Below are positions 5,738 to 6,937 of a stretch of DNA of 6,937 nt, piece by piece; positions within the stretch are counted from its first letter, which is position 1, and each line of letters opens with the position of its first letter. The stretch is taken from NCBI GenBank assembly GCA_028709355.1, contig JAQVXF010000056.1, positions 1 through 6,937 on the forward strand, in the 5' to 3' direction. The stretch comes from Syntrophomonas sp. (GTDB taxonomy: Bacteria > Bacillota > Syntrophomonadia > Syntrophomonadales > Syntrophomonadaceae). The notes below the pieces were generated by a model. That model did not search any database. It was not told where the DNA came from and was given only the letters and a program-made list of their open reading frames with translations. The position numbers and the translations under genes are program-made.

Positions 5738-6937
5738 TCAAAACAGTCCTACAATCTCCCCGTCTGGCAGGATATCTATCTTTTCGGCTGCGGGGACCTT
5801 GCTCAGTCCCGGCATGGTCATGATATCACCGGCGATAGCCACTATGAAACCCGCCCCGGCGGATAGGCGGACCTCACGAATGTTTACCGTGAAGTCTCGC
5901 GGCCGGCCGATAGCGTTTAGGTCATCCGACAATGAGTACTGGGTCTTGGCTATACAGATGGGCAAATCACCATAACCCATCGCTTCAAATCGGGACACCA
6001 TGCTGTCGGCTGTCTTATTGTATATGACTCCCTGGGCCCCGTAAATATCGCGGCAGATGGTTTCGATCTTCACTTTTATCGGCGCCCGCAGCTCATACAA
6101 ATATCTGAACTCAGATGATCTATCAGCTGCTGCCATTACCTTGTGGGCCAATTCCTCTCCACCGCGACCCCCTTCACTCCAGACCCTGGATAAGGCCATT
6201 TCCGCCCCTAATGCGGCGCATTTTTCCTTGACCAATTCTATCTCTTCCGCACGGTCTCCGGGGAATTGGTTCAAAGCCACAACTACCGGGACTCCGAACA
6301 GGTTCAGGTTCTCTAAGTGTTTCTCCAGATTTTCTGTCCCCTTTTCCATGGCTGCCATATTAGACTCTCCAAGCTGGTCCTTGGGTACCCCCCCATGGTT
6401 CTTCAGAGCCCGGACTGTCGCCACCAATACCACCGCATTGGGCTTCAACCCTGCATACCGGCATTTAAGGTCAAAAAACTTCTCCGCGCCCAGGTCCGCA
6501 CCGAAACCAGCCTCGGTAATCATATAATCCCCCAGCTTCAGACCCATCTGAGTAGCCATTATACTGTTGCAGCCGTGAGCGATATTGGCAAAAGGTCCCC
6601 CATGAATGAATGCCGGCGTATTTTCCAGCGTTTGGACCAGGTTGGGTTTGATAGCATCCTTCATCAATAAAGTCATGGACCCAGCCGCCTTAAGGTCGGC
6701 TGCGGTCACTGGGCTCCCATCATACCGGTAGGCCACCACCATCTTGGCGGCCCGCTGTTTGAAATCCATCAGATCGGTTGATAGGCAGAGCATTGCCATC
6801 ACTTCCGAAGCCACGCTTATATCGAATCCTGACTCCCGGGGAATCCCGTCCGCCTTCCCCCCCAGACCGATGACGATGTTGCGCGAAGCCCTCTCATTCA
6901 GGTCCATCACCCGGCGTAAAACCACCTGGCGGGGATC
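5738..6937 (-). CDS. fhs: Formate-tetrahydrofolate ligase (formyl-THF synthetase), 5' end cut by window
   Basis: Cytoplasmic ATP-dependent enzyme that joins formate to tetrahydrofolate to give 10-formyl-THF, an early step of the methyl branch of the Wood-Ljungdahl pathway, also reversible for formate production. The last 399 residues are visible; the family is about 555-560, so the N-terminal third with the ATP-binding loop is outside. The frame runs in phase to the window edge (DPRQVVLRRVMDLN), so the GTG at 6925 is an internal valine codon, not a start. The conserved signature VATVRALKNHGG lies at residues 172-183 of the visible part, and GGPFANIAHGCNS at about 113-125 and TEAGFGADLGAEKF at about 141-154 are also typical. 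The C-terminus ends LPDGEIVGLF, the normal family end, followed by TGA. No sign of damage. Confidence 0.96.
   Translation of the reverse strand, partial: DPRQVVLRRVMDLNERASRNIVIGLGGKADGIPRESGFDISVASEVMAMLCLSTDLMDFKQRAAKMVVAYRYDGSPVTAADLKAAGSMTLLMKDAIKPNLVQTLENTPAFIHGGPFANIAHGCNSIMATQMGLKLGDYMITEAGFGADLGAEKFFDLKCRYAGLKPNAVVLVATVRALKNHGGVPKDQLGESNMAAMEKGTENLEKHLENLNLFGVPVVVALNQFPGDRAEEIELVKEKCAALGAEMALSRVWSEGGRGGEELAHKVMAAADRSSEFRYLYELRAPIKVKIETICRDIYGAQGVIYNKTADSMVSRFEAMGYGDLPICIAKTQYSLSDDLNAIGRPRDFTVNIREVRLSAGAGFIVAIAGDIMTMPGLSKVPAAEKIDILPDGEIVGLF

Noticed and set aside
6923..6925. GTG as a start codon for a short formate-tetrahydrofolate ligase
   Set aside because: The frame continues in phase to the window edge with family-consistent residues, so the gene is cut by the window, not truncated.

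Overview
The window looks like ordinary chromosome from an anaerobic bacterium. The best guess is a syntrophic or acetogenic Firmicute of the Syntrophomonas/Desulfotomaculum/Pelotomaculum sort. The reasons are a ferredoxin-dependent 2-oxoacid oxidoreductase operon of the VorDBA type, a formate-tetrahydrofolate ligase, strong Gram-positive-style ribosome binding sites, two TTG start codons, and moderate GC content. This placement is inference; there is no rRNA or other phylogenetic marker. I see no mobile element, CRISPR array, tRNA or phage gene, and no gene-free stretch longer than about 120 bases.

Left part (1-2701, all minus strand): a promoter near 2673-2701 drives a P-loop ATPase of unknown role, then a two-cluster ferredoxin subunit (VorD), the alpha subunit (VorB) and the TPP-binding beta subunit (VorA, cut by the window edge). 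The three oxidoreductase genes are tightly packed, with a 4-bp gap and then an ATGA overlap. A gamma subunit is expected just outside the window. The complex should oxidise a 2-oxoacid (branched-chain or 2-oxoglutarate) with CoA to an acyl-CoA, CO2 and reduced ferredoxin.

Middle (2754-4117): a conserved-looking but unrecognised protein of about 143 residues lies downstream of an RsuA/RluB-family rRNA pseudouridine synthase, both on the minus strand. The pseudouridine synthase starts at TTG behind a promoter at 4034-4062. That promoter region is shared, divergently, with an extended -10 promoter at 4109-4117 that serves the plus-strand genes.

Right part (4144-6937): on the plus strand, a tRNA t6A37 methyltransferase (TrmO) carries an unusual C-terminal extension resembling the FmdE domain, followed by GTP cyclohydrolase I (folE). 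Convergent to these on the minus strand is the C-terminal 399 residues of formate-tetrahydrofolate ligase (fhs). A long, nearly perfect hairpin at 5655-5697 separates the converging genes. folE (first step of tetrahydrofolate synthesis) and fhs (first step of loading one-carbon units onto tetrahydrofolate) are thematically linked but transcribed separately.

The least ordinary items are the TrmO-FmdE-like fusion, the P-loop ATPase leading the oxidoreductase operon, and the unrecognised 143-residue protein. I do not see convincing evidence for a wholly new multi-gene system.
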